The notes beneath the pieces are model-generated. The model was not told the DNA's origin. It did not search any database and was given only the letters and a program-made list of their open reading frames with translations. The position numbers and the translations under genes were made by a program. This document shows, one piece after another, positions 35,846 to 45,037 of a DNA stretch of 64,000 nucleotides; within the stretch, counting starts at the first letter, position 1, and each line of letters opens with the position of its first letter. This DNA comes from Thalassotalea profundi (lineage in GTDB: Bacteria; Pseudomonadota; Gammaproteobacteria; Enterobacterales; Alteromonadaceae), in contig NZ_BNAH01000001.1 of NCBI RefSeq assembly GCF_014653195.1, positions 205,323 to 269,322 of the forward strand, read 5' to 3'.

Positions 35846-36424
35846 ATTAAAAAATCAGCCCGAAGTCATTCGTTTAACCTAACTGAATGTATTAAAAACC
35901 CTTTAGATTTAACGACTCATTTACCATTTCGTGTTGCCGTGGTGAGCAATTTACTTGCCCTAAATCGAGATTGGAAAATTAGGGAATTAACCGACCTTGA
36001 TCCTAGAGAAATGCGGGTATTACTTAATATTGGCTCATATATGCCAATTAAATCTGCTGATATAGCTTATCAATCTCGCCTTGATTCTTATACGGTTAGC
36101 CGTGCGGTGAAAAAATTATTAGCACTTAAATTAATTACAACCGAAGCTGACTCACAGAAGAAAAATGTTAAAAACCTTTTACTTAACAATAATGGAAAAG
36201 TGCTGTATCAAAAATTAGCGTTGGCTATGGACGAACGAGCTAAGCAGCTCGCGAGTGTGTTAAGTACTGAAGAAACTGAACAGTTTTATAGTATGTTAGA
36301 GAAAATTGAAAATAAAGCTGAACAGTTATTAGCAGAACAAGCAAACAAACGTATTAAGCAAGGTGTAGAACCTCCTGCCGATCAAAAAGAACTCATTCGT
36401 TGGTATAAAAAATCAAAGAGTTAA
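35846..36424 (+). CDS. MarR-family regulator with a probable ATT start
   Basis: The winged-helix part (ALNRDWKIRELTDLDPREMRVLL, then IAYQSRLDSYTVSRAVKKLLALKLI) is MarR-type. The first conventional start, GTG 35939 (161 aa), would cut off conserved N-terminal sequence: the frame is open upstream and reads ECIKNPLDLTTHLPFRVAVV, the helix 1 region expected in MarR proteins. No ATG, GTG or TTG is in frame there before a TGA at 35783. ATT at 35846 has AAGG 8 bases upstream and gives 192 aa. Target genes are unknown. Confidence 0.7.
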   Translation: MKKSARSHSFNLTECIKNPLDLTTHLPFRVAVVSNLLALNRDWKIRELTDLDPREMRVLLNIGSYMPIKSADIAYQSRLDSYTVSRAVKKLLALKLITTEADSQKKNVKNLLLNNNGKVLYQKLALAMDERAKQLASVLSTEETEQFYSMLEKIENKAEQLLAEQANKRIKQGVEPPADQKELIRWYKKSKS

Positions 36425-36428
36425 TACT

Positions 36429-36454
36429 AAGCAAGTTTATAATTAAACTTGCTT
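36429..36454. terminator. Inverted repeat between convergent MarR and amylase genes
   Basis: A perfect 11-bp stem (AAGCAAGTTTA and its complement) with a TAAT loop. There is no strong T run, so it is a weak terminator candidate for either strand. Confidence 0.5.
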
Positions 36455-36485
36455 GAATAAAGTGACTAATTATCTCTTATACGCC

Positions 36486-38312
36486 CTATTTAACTCGCCA
36501 AATAGCATAATCTAGCGGGGGAAGGTTTATTGTTGCTTGGCTATCTTTAAGGTGCAAACTTACTTCATTTAAACTACTTGAATAAAGTAACTCTACATCA
36601 GCTATTGCATTAGTTAATGAGATTGTTTTTTTCTCATTTGATGTATTAAAAGCAATGATGACTTGTTGGTTATTTTCGCCAGAGATAGTGCGAGAAAATA
36701 CGTATAACCCAGGAGTACTCTGTTGATATAAAGTCGCTTGTTGACCATACCTAAGAACAGGCTCTTGATAATAAATACTCGCCATCTCCGCAAAGGCACG
36801 ATAAAAAGGGTGATTCTGGTCGAAATTATCATCAGCGGTGCTTGCGTTAGTTGCCAGTAAATTATCGTCATTGTATGACTCTACTAACGAAGGCATCATG
36901 TCTTGTCGTGAATCTTGATCACCGCCATCGCCTACAAAACCTTGTTCATCGCCATAATAAATAATAGGTACGCCGCGCATAAAGTACATCATGGCATGAG
37001 CTAAAATATTACGTTTAATCTGCTGTTCTTGTGAGTAATCGAAAGGGCTACTTTTAACCATATAAGCAAAACGCCCCATATCATGATTACCAATAAAGTT
37101 TAGTAACTGATTAGCATTACTGTCGTGATCTAAGTAATCGCTATCAGCTTTCGACCAAGCATCAATAACATCGGTACCTGTTTGTTTAATCAATGTATCA
37201 GTGACCATTGATTGAAAGCCAAAATCTAAAACAGATTGCATGTTACCTTTGGTGGTGTATTGACTTAACACTTTACTATTAGCGTCATATACTTCGCCAA
37301 ACATAAAAAATTGAGGAATACCTATCGATTTTGCATGATTAACAATAGCCGGTGAAAAATCACTCCAGAACTCGATATTGACGTGTTTGACCGTATCAAT
37401 TCGAAAACCATCGGGTTTAAATTCACTAACGAAGTCTTTAAAGGTATCGATCATGTTAGCGACGACTTCAGGGTTGTCAGTGTCTAGATCATCAAGACCT
37501 GCGAAATCACCATAAAGTGAATTTTCACCCTCAAAAGTCGTATCACCTTGGTTATGGTAATACTCTATTTTATTTAGCCATTCTGGGCTTTTAACATTGT
37601 CTAAGCCTTTTGGAATAACGGGTGTGTATGTATCACCAGCCGCTTTTTGTGCTAATGATTTATAAACACAACCTGTTTCGGCAACTAACCATTGTAAGCC
37701 ATCTTTACCATGACATTCTTCAAATTTAATCACATCAGCTGTATGGTTAGTAATAATATCAAAAAACACTTTCATGTTCTCTTGATGCGCTGCTGCTATA
37801 AAGTTTTTTAGATTTTCATTTGTGCCGAAATGCGGATCTATTTCGGTAAAATCTAATACCCAATAACCATGATATCCTGCGCTATTATCTTGCATGGCTT
37901 GATTACGTAGTATCGGGGTTAACCATATAGCACTTATCCCTAGCTCTTTTAAATAAGGGAGTTTGTCTTGTAACCCTTTAATATCACCTCCATGAAACAT
38001 GCCTTTGTTGGTTTTATCAAAACCACCAGAAGAAATGGGCTTAGTTTTTGAACCATTGTCATTGGTGGTATCCCCATTATGAAAACGATCAGGCATAACA
38101 AAATAAAATACTTCATCTTGAATATCTCTATTTAAATAATGAGGTAAATCTGTTGCTGTCAGTCGTTTTGTCGCTATTGTATTGCCCGTGTTAGCATTGT
38201 TTACAGTGGTTACAGATTGTTCTTGCTGACAGCCAATTAAAAAGCTAGTAGCTAGTGCAAGCGTAATGCTTAGGCTTGTTTTTACTAAGTTTATTTTAAA
38301 TAGTGTTTTCAT
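36486..38312 (-). CDS. Alpha-amylase-type GH13 lipoprotein
   Basis: This 608-aa exported enzyme probably cuts alpha-1,4 bonds of starch or maltodextrins. The signal peptide ends with lipobox LIGC (then QQEQ). The N-terminal barrel start DEVFYFVMPDRFHNGD is followed by the GH13 regions DIITNHTADV, GFRIDTVKHVN with the nucleophile Asp, MFGEVYD with the acid Glu, and FIGNHDMGRF. A C-terminal beta-domain ends the protein. It is the last gene of the glgP operon, 20 bases after malQ, yet it is the only exported member. Cyclomaltodextrinase-like activity cannot be excluded. Confidence 0.88.
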   Translation of the reverse strand: MKTLFKINLVKTSLSITLALATSFLIGCQQEQSVTTVNNANTGNTIATKRLTATDLPHYLNRDIQDEVFYFVMPDRFHNGDTTNDNGSKTKPISSGGFDKTNKGMFHGGDIKGLQDKLPYLKELGISAIWLTPILRNQAMQDNSAGYHGYWVLDFTEIDPHFGTNENLKNFIAAAHQENMKVFFDIITNHTADVIKFEECHGKDGLQWLVAETGCVYKSLAQKAAGDTYTPVIPKGLDNVKSPEWLNKIEYYHNQGDTTFEGENSLYGDFAGLDDLDTDNPEVVANMIDTFKDFVSEFKPDGFRIDTVKHVNIEFWSDFSPAIVNHAKSIGIPQFFMFGEVYDANSKVLSQYTTKGNMQSVLDFGFQSMVTDTLIKQTGTDVIDAWSKADSDYLDHDSNANQLLNFIGNHDMGRFAYMVKSSPFDYSQEQQIKRNILAHAMMYFMRGVPIIYYGDEQGFVGDGGDQDSRQDMMPSLVESYNDDNLLATNASTADDNFDQNHPFYRAFAEMASIYYQEPVLRYGQQATLYQQSTPGLYVFSRTISGENNQQVIIAFNTSNEKKTISLTNAIADVELLYSSSLNEVSLHLKDSQATINLPPLDYAIWRVK

Positions 38313-38332
38313 TTAATGTTTTCTTATTATAT

Positions 38333-40504
38333 TTATATTGTTTTTGGTCGTGCGATTTGCATCGCACTTACTAATGAAGTCACAGAATCGACATGGCTGA
38401 ATTCTTCTAACGTTACAGGTAATTTTTGTTTCCAATTCGGGTGTTCGTCAATTGTCCCAGGAATATTAACTTGTTCATGTATTTCTAAAGCATCTTCTAA
38501 AGGAATTAATTGCACATGGCTTGGCGCTTGCGCTAAAAACTTTTGTACCGCCAAGCCTAATTCTTTATTCATTTTAGCGGGTGATTGATCAGGTAAGTTA
38601 TTATTATCAATCACGCCTAAATCTTGTAATGCAGCTAATAATAATCCGCGATCGTCAATGCGTGATTTTCTGTCTGCAATGCCCATTTCTTCATTAGGGT
38701 AAAGGTTTAGCTGTTGTCTCCATGCTAAATCTCGTCCTGTCCACCAACCCGCCATAGTAGGTAAATCATGAGTTGAAATAGTAACCATTGATTGCGCGGG
38801 GTAAAGTTCAGGACGTTTATAATACCCTGACTCCCAACGTTCAAAAAATAAGACTTTATAAGATAATAAACCAGCAGCTTCCATAATTTCACTAAAGCCT
38901 TCAGGTACTGTTCCTAAGTCTTCACCGATGACAACACAATTATTACGGCGTGATTCTAATGCGATAATTCGTAATATATCATCAAAAGGAAAAGTGATGT
39001 ATACACCTTGATCGGCTGCCATGCCAGGAGCCACCCAGTATTGGCGCATAAGCCCTAAAATATGATCAATACGTAAAGCGCCAGCATATTGCATATTACT
39101 TCGAAGCGCTTTGGCTAAAGGTAAATATCCTTGTTCTTGTAGTGCTACAGGATTGATTGGCGTTAAGCCCCAATCTTGCCCTAATACATTCATAGCATCT
39201 GGCGGAGCGCCTACTGCGGCTCCGGGAACATACATTTCTTTATCAGACCATATATCTACGCCTGAACCGTCACAACCTACCGCTAAATCCATGTACAAAC
39301 CGATAGGCATACCACGTTCTTTTGCTGTATCAGCGACATTTTTTAGTTGACGATGTGCCAGCCATTGTACGTAAGTAAAGTAGTTAATACGTTCAGCATT
39401 TAACTGCTGAAATTCCATGACGGCTGCATTGCTAGGTTGTTGATATGCTTCAGGCCATGCACTCCAACCAAATGCATGTTCATCTATTTTTCTAAAATGT
39501 TCGTACAAGGCTTCAAAAGTTGCCAAGCGTTTTAAATCATCTCCACCTTGAGCTTTAAACTCAAGGAACTCTTCTGTTAACGCGCAGTTATTATTTTTAA
39601 TAAAGTCTTGATAGAGAATTTCAATGACTGAAAACTTAATGTCAGATACCGCAGTGTAGTCAATGAGCTCGCAGTTTCTAGCGTAGTTAACTTTATTTTT
39701 AAACTCATGAGAGTTTACGAGTAGTTGTGCTGTTTCACATGTTTGATAATTAGGGATTTGTTTAACATCAATATATAAAGTATTTAAAAAACAACGACTT
39801 GTGGGTGAGTAAGGACTCCTGTGTGCTGGATTATTTTGATAAAGCGGATGTAATGGGTTAAGGCCAATTACTGATGCTTCTTGCTTAGCGGATAATTCAA
39901 CTAGTGATAATAAGTCACCAAAGTCACCCATGCCCCAGTTATTTTCACTGGTTAATGAATATAACTGTGCGGCGTAGCCCCAAATCTTTTCTTTACTGGC
40001 TTCTTGCGGGCTATAACATGTTTTTGGCGCAAAAATGAGGGGACAACTATCTTTATATTCACCTACTTCAATAGTTAATATATGGTAACCCATTTCTAAT
40101 TCAGGCAGTTGAAGTAGATATTTGATATATTGCTTATTATTTAACTCCTTTACAGCAACCTGTTTAAGTTGCGATAGTTTCGTTACGCCTGATGTGTTTT
40201 CACCTTTTTCTAATTGAATATTATAGCTAATATCGTCGCAACTATCTGCGGGTAAACTGATCGATACTTGATGCACACTTTCTTCTAACTTAGCAATGTG
40301 AGCAGACGGTAAAATATTTAACCATTCGCGTTGCTCTAAATAATTAATGCTTTGCTTTAACAATTGCTCATTGTCTAATTTATATCCCATCGCCGTTAAT
40401 AATGCATACTCAGCTTCTTCGTTGGCGGGAATATATCTGCCAAAACAGTCAACATAACTTTGATGAAAGCCTACTAATTCGGCAAGATGTTTGATTTGAT
40501 TCAT
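38333..40504 (-). CDS. malQ: 4-alpha-glucanotransferase MalQ (GH77)
   Basis: This cytosolic amylomaltase (723 aa) rearranges maltooligosaccharides, releasing glucose and making longer chains for GlgP. It has the family length with the N-terminal extension of E. coli MalQ. GH77 motifs are GLYMDLAVGCDGSG, ALRIDHILGLMRQYW with the nucleophile Asp, VIGEDLGTVPEGF with the acid Glu, and STHDLPTMAGWW. It is 3 bases after glgX and 20 before the amylase, within one operon. Confidence 0.95.
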   Translation of the reverse strand: MNQIKHLAELVGFHQSYVDCFGRYIPANEEAEYALLTAMGYKLDNEQLLKQSINYLEQREWLNILPSAHIAKLEESVHQVSISLPADSCDDISYNIQLEKGENTSGVTKLSQLKQVAVKELNNKQYIKYLLQLPELEMGYHILTIEVGEYKDSCPLIFAPKTCYSPQEASKEKIWGYAAQLYSLTSENNWGMGDFGDLLSLVELSAKQEASVIGLNPLHPLYQNNPAHRSPYSPTSRCFLNTLYIDVKQIPNYQTCETAQLLVNSHEFKNKVNYARNCELIDYTAVSDIKFSVIEILYQDFIKNNNCALTEEFLEFKAQGGDDLKRLATFEALYEHFRKIDEHAFGWSAWPEAYQQPSNAAVMEFQQLNAERINYFTYVQWLAHRQLKNVADTAKERGMPIGLYMDLAVGCDGSGVDIWSDKEMYVPGAAVGAPPDAMNVLGQDWGLTPINPVALQEQGYLPLAKALRSNMQYAGALRIDHILGLMRQYWVAPGMAADQGVYITFPFDDILRIIALESRRNNCVVIGEDLGTVPEGFSEIMEAAGLLSYKVLFFERWESGYYKRPELYPAQSMVTISTHDLPTMAGWWTGRDLAWRQQLNLYPNEEMGIADRKSRIDDRGLLLAALQDLGVIDNNNLPDQSPAKMNKELGLAVQKFLAQAPSHVQLIPLEDALEIHEQVNIPGTIDEHPNWKQKLPVTLEEFSHVDSVTSLVSAMQIARPKTI

Positions 40505-40507
40505 AGG

Positions 40508-42775
40508 CTAATTCTCTATACTTTTAACTTGCAGAAAAGTATCTATTTGTTGCAAGTTATTTGATGATTTCGATAAAACATTGGCGGTTTGTACAGTTTT
40601 CGGATTTATTTGATTAAAACTGAGCACAATGCAGCTGTGAGCCTCAATAATTAAAGGTTCATTCGTATTTAAATGAGTGTTGATATTGTTATTTTTCTTG
40701 GTTTGGGTAAGGGTTGTATCAATTAGTCGATGCCAATAGCCAGTTAATATCGGTAGTAGAAAGTTAACGGCTTTATTATGGGCATTAAAAATAACTAACA
40801 GCGCATCGTCTGTTTGTTCATTGTTTTTGGCTGTATTGTTTGACGTTATGTTTACAGAGGTTTCTGCCAATAGCATTGCAAAACATTTTATTTTTGAGTC
40901 ATGCCAGTTATCTTCTCGCATTAATTTACCAGTACAGTTATACCAACTAATATCTGGAAGTTTTGTGTCTGCTGATACGGTTAAACCATGTTGATAATGC
41001 GTTCTATTTAACAGGGGATGTGCTTTTCTTAACGCGATTAACTGCTTAACAAAAGGTAACTCAGCTTTCTCTTGTGGGTTTTCCCAGTTTATCCAAGTAA
41101 TTTCATTATCTTGGCAATAAGCATTGTTATTACCTTGTTGACTATTCGCAACTTCGTCACCAGCTAATAGCATTGGGGTGCCTTGAGCAATAAACAATGT
41201 GGTGAGCATATTGCGCTTTTGTCTTGCTCGTAATTTATTTATAGTGCTGTCATTACATGGGCCTTCAAAACCAAAGTTAGTGCTAAAATTGGCGTTATGA
41301 CCATCATTATTATCTTCACCATTAACGTGATTATGCTTGTGTTTATAGGTAACTAAATCATGTAAAGTGAACCCGTCATGAGTAGTGATAATGTTTACGC
41401 TAGCACTCGGGCGGCGGCCTGTTTTTTCAAAGAGATCACTAGAACCATGTAAACGGCTAGCAAATTCAGGAGTAACACCTGCATCACCACGCCAAAAACG
41501 TCGACAAGTATCTCTAAACCTGTCATTCCACTCTAACCAACTGTTTGGAAAATTACCCAGCTGGTAGCCATTTGATCCAATATCCCATGGTTCTGCAATC
41601 AACTTAACTTTCGCTAAAACAGGGTCTTGATGTAGGGCATTGAAAAAACTATTCTTTGAATTAAAGTCAGGCGTTTCTCGCCCTAAAATAGGGGCTAAGT
41701 CAAAGCGGAAACCATCAACCCCCATTTCTTCAACCCAATAACGCAAACTGTCTAATACCATTTGCATTACTCTAGGATGCTCAATATTTAAGGTATTACC
41801 ACAGCCAGAATAGTTATTATAAAAACGTTTGTTTTCTTTGTTTAAACGATAATAACTGGCGTTATCTATACCTTTAAAACTATGGGTCGGTCCTAGTTCA
41901 TTCCCTTCAGCGGTATGGTTGTAGACCACATCTAATATTACTTCGATACCCGCTTGATGGAAGCTTTCAACCATATGTTTGAATTCTTCAATTTCACCAC
42001 TATGGCTATATTGAGCATGAGGTAAGAAAAAACCTATGGTGTTATAGCCCCAATAATTTTTTAGTATTTTTTGTTCAATAAATGCTTCATTTAAAAACTG
42101 ATGAACGGGTAACAATTCTATGCTGGTGATACCTAAATCAGTTAAATAATCAATAACTGCTTTCGTCGCAAGCCCTGCATAGGTGCCTTTTAATTCAACA
42201 GGTACGTTAGGGTTTAACTGAGTAAAACCTTTAACATGCATTTCATAAATAATAGTGTCTCGGCGTCTAATTTGGGGGTGAGAACGGCATAATTTTAATG
42301 CTGGAGTGACCACGCATTTAGGCAGAAAGCTGGCGTTATCTTGTAGATCTAAGGTTAAATCTTTTTTGTCAGTGTCTGCGTCAACTTGGTAACTATAGTG
42401 GCTATCAGATGAAATAAACTTCCCTGATACTTTCTTAGCGTAAGGGTCGAGTAACAATTTATGGGGATTAAAACGATGACCATTATGAGGTTCGAACGGC
42501 CCATGCACGCGATATCCATATTTACTACCTGCAGTAATGCCTTTAATGTAACCATGCCAAATATCATCGGTAAATTCAGGCAAGGTAATACGCGCAATTT
42601 CATTAATTCCTAACGCATCAAAAAGGCAGAGCTCAACTTTAGTCGCATTAGCCGAAAATAGGGCAAAGTTGGTACCTTGCTTGTCACAAGTTGCGCCTAG
42701 TGGATAAGATCGCCCCGAACCCACCGTGTATTGGTGCTGTTGTGGCGTAAGATAGCTGGCTACAGGTTGCGTCAT
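40508..42775 (-). CDS. glgX: Glycogen debranching enzyme GlgX (GH13)
   Basis: This 755-aa cytosolic enzyme removes short alpha-1,6 branches left after phosphorylase. The N-terminal CBM48 (GATCDKQGTNFALFSANATKV) precedes GH13 regions DVVYNHTAEGNE, GFRFDLAPIL, IAEPWDIG and TTHDGFTLHD, as in isoamylase/GlgX proteins. Length is about 100 residues above E. coli GlgX, mostly a low-complexity Asn/Thr-rich stretch near residues 620-720. It begins 3 bases after glgB ends, so the two are probably coupled. Confidence 0.93.
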   Translation of the reverse strand: MTQPVASYLTPQQHQYTVGSGRSYPLGATCDKQGTNFALFSANATKVELCLFDALGINEIARITLPEFTDDIWHGYIKGITAGSKYGYRVHGPFEPHNGHRFNPHKLLLDPYAKKVSGKFISSDSHYSYQVDADTDKKDLTLDLQDNASFLPKCVVTPALKLCRSHPQIRRRDTIIYEMHVKGFTQLNPNVPVELKGTYAGLATKAVIDYLTDLGITSIELLPVHQFLNEAFIEQKILKNYWGYNTIGFFLPHAQYSHSGEIEEFKHMVESFHQAGIEVILDVVYNHTAEGNELGPTHSFKGIDNASYYRLNKENKRFYNNYSGCGNTLNIEHPRVMQMVLDSLRYWVEEMGVDGFRFDLAPILGRETPDFNSKNSFFNALHQDPVLAKVKLIAEPWDIGSNGYQLGNFPNSWLEWNDRFRDTCRRFWRGDAGVTPEFASRLHGSSDLFEKTGRRPSASVNIITTHDGFTLHDLVTYKHKHNHVNGEDNNDGHNANFSTNFGFEGPCNDSTINKLRARQKRNMLTTLFIAQGTPMLLAGDEVANSQQGNNNAYCQDNEITWINWENPQEKAELPFVKQLIALRKAHPLLNRTHYQHGLTVSADTKLPDISWYNCTGKLMREDNWHDSKIKCFAMLLAETSVNITSNNTAKNNEQTDDALLVIFNAHNKAVNFLLPILTGYWHRLIDTTLTQTKKNNNINTHLNTNEPLIIEAHSCIVLSFNQINPKTVQTANVLSKSSNNLQQIDTFLQVKSIEN

Positions 42776-42778
42776 AAT

Positions 42779-45001
42779 TTAATTGACCTGTGCTAATGAG
42801 AACATAACTGTACTTAATGCTGGAACAGTAATATCTATGGAATAAGGCTGATCTTGCCATGGCGTATTATGACTAGATATGGCAATTGTATTGAGATGGT
42901 TCGCACCAGAATAAACTTCAGCGTCGGAGTTAATTAATTCAATGTATTTACCCGCAATAGGTACACCGACTTTAAATTTTTTATGTACTGTAGGGGTAAA
43001 ATTACAAATAACCACAACAGGGTTTTCGTGACTTTTATCAAAACGAATAAAGCTATAAATCGATTGCTCAGCATTTTTATGATCAAGCCATAAGAAGCCC
43101 TCGGGTGAACAGTCTTGTTGATAAAGGGCTGGAGTGTTTGTATAGATCTTATTAAGATCTTTAATTAAACGCTGTACGCCACTATGCCAATGAATGTCTA
43201 ATTGATGCCAGTCAAGTTGATGATCATGATCCCATTCTTTACCTTGAGCAAATTCACAGCCCATAAACAGTAGTTTTTTACCTGGATGTGCCCACATAAA
43301 ACCATAATAAGCGCGTAAATTAGCAAACTGCTGCCAAGCATCACCGGGCATTTTTGCAATTAATGAGCCCTTACCATGAACCACTTCGTCATGGCTTAAG
43401 GGTAAAATAAAGTTTTCATCAAAGGCATAAACCAAACTAAAACTTAATTCATTATGGTGATGACAACGATGAATAGGATCGCGTTTCATATAAGTTAGCG
43501 AATCGTTCATCCACCCCATATTCCATTTGTAACCAAAGCCTAAACCGCCTTCATGCACCGGTTTAGAAACGCCAGGCCACGAAGTCGATTCTTCTGCAAT
43601 AGAGACACAACCAGGATATTGATGATAAAGTTCGCAATTAAACTGTTGTAAAAACGCTATGGCTTCAAGATTTTCACGACCGCCATGTTTATTTGGTATC
43701 CATTCACCGTCTTTACGGCTGTAATCGAGATATAACATTGAGGCAACTGCATCAACACGAATACCATCAACATGAAACTTATCAAGCCAGTGCATCGCCG
43801 ATGCACGTAAGAAGTTTGTTACTTCAGTGCGACCATAGTTATAAATTAGCGTGTTCCAATCGGGATGAAAGCCTTGACGAGGATCTTCATGTTCAAATAA
43901 ATGCGTGCCGTCGAACTGAGCTAACCCATGAGGATCACTAGGAAAGTGTCCAGGGACCCAATCAATTAACAATCCAATATTTGCATTGTGACATTGGTCA
44001 ACAAAGTACTGAAAATCATCTTCATTACCAAAGCGCGAAGTTGGTGCAAATAATCCAACAGGTTGATAGCCCCATGAGCCATCAAATGGGTATTCACTTA
44101 TTGGCATTAACTGAATATGAGTAAAGCCCATTTCCAACACATATGGAATGAGTTGATTCGCTATTTCTCGATAATTTAGATAATGGTTATTAGCGTCTTT
44201 ACGCCATGAACCTAAATGTACTTCGTATATTGAAATAGGGGCATCTTGGTTGTTACGTTGTTCTCGCTTAGCTAGCCATTTTTGATCTTGCCATGGATAG
44301 ACTTTTTCTGCGCTAATAATGGAGGCTGTTTCTGGTCGATATTGTGATTGAGTTGCGTATGGATCTGCTTTTAGGGGCAGGATATTACCATTAGGATCTT
44401 TTAATTTAAATTTATAATACTGTCCTACAACTGCTTGAGGAATAAATATTGACCAATAACCAGACTTTTGATTGTTTATGACTATATTTTGCATGGGATG
44501 ACAGCGACCATCCCAATCATTAAAGTCACCTACAACAGCAACATAACTTGCATTCGGTGCCCAAACGGCAAACGATACCCCATCCACATTCTGATGGTTA
44601 GTCACATGGGCACCGAGTTTACTATAAGGTTTTAAATGTGTTCCTTCATTGAGCAAGTAGATATCAAGATCACCTAAAATAGGTGTAAAACTAAACGGAT
44701 CATCGATCATTTCATAACTGGTTTTATCGTCACTTGTCGCTTTTGTGACTTTTAATTGATATTTAAACTTGTTTTTTCGTCTAAGTTTTAATGAAAATAA
44801 TCCGTCGCTATGTACTTTCTTTAATTTACCAATGATTTTACCGGTATGACTCGCAATAATTTCTACATTAATAGCGGCAGGAAAAAAGCAGCTGATAGTT
44901 AAACTCCTATCATCTCCAAGCATATTTAGACCAAGCACGGCATGGGGGGATTCATGCTTCGCTTTTACTAAATTATTAATGTCTTGTTGAGTTAAACTCA
45001 T
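42779..45001 (-). CDS. glgB: 1,4-alpha-glucan branching enzyme GlgB (GH13)
   Basis: This 740-aa cytosolic enzyme forms alpha-1,6 branches in glycogen. It has the N1 domain, the CBM48 (VDGVSFAVWAPNASYVAVVGD) and the barrel: DWVPGHFPSDPHGLAQFDGT, GIRVDAVASMLYLDYSR with the nucleophile Asp, IAEESTSWPGVS with the acid Glu, and LPLSHDEVVHGKGSL. Length equals the usual GlgB. It lies 36 bases after glgP. glgC and glgA are absent from this operon and from the window. Confidence 0.96.
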   Translation of the reverse strand: MSLTQQDINNLVKAKHESPHAVLGLNMLGDDRSLTISCFFPAAINVEIIASHTGKIIGKLKKVHSDGLFSLKLRRKNKFKYQLKVTKATSDDKTSYEMIDDPFSFTPILGDLDIYLLNEGTHLKPYSKLGAHVTNHQNVDGVSFAVWAPNASYVAVVGDFNDWDGRCHPMQNIVINNQKSGYWSIFIPQAVVGQYYKFKLKDPNGNILPLKADPYATQSQYRPETASIISAEKVYPWQDQKWLAKREQRNNQDAPISIYEVHLGSWRKDANNHYLNYREIANQLIPYVLEMGFTHIQLMPISEYPFDGSWGYQPVGLFAPTSRFGNEDDFQYFVDQCHNANIGLLIDWVPGHFPSDPHGLAQFDGTHLFEHEDPRQGFHPDWNTLIYNYGRTEVTNFLRASAMHWLDKFHVDGIRVDAVASMLYLDYSRKDGEWIPNKHGGRENLEAIAFLQQFNCELYHQYPGCVSIAEESTSWPGVSKPVHEGGLGFGYKWNMGWMNDSLTYMKRDPIHRCHHHNELSFSLVYAFDENFILPLSHDEVVHGKGSLIAKMPGDAWQQFANLRAYYGFMWAHPGKKLLFMGCEFAQGKEWDHDHQLDWHQLDIHWHSGVQRLIKDLNKIYTNTPALYQQDCSPEGFLWLDHKNAEQSIYSFIRFDKSHENPVVVICNFTPTVHKKFKVGVPIAGKYIELINSDAEVYSGANHLNTIAISSHNTPWQDQPYSIDITVPALSTVMFSLAQVN

Positions 45002-45037
45002 CTTTTTTCCTGCGCTATTATTGGTAGTAAACGAAAA

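Noticed and set aside
36698..36707. AATACGTATA in the amylase gene
   Set aside because: It has only the core of the operator, lacks both outer arms and is inside a coding region.
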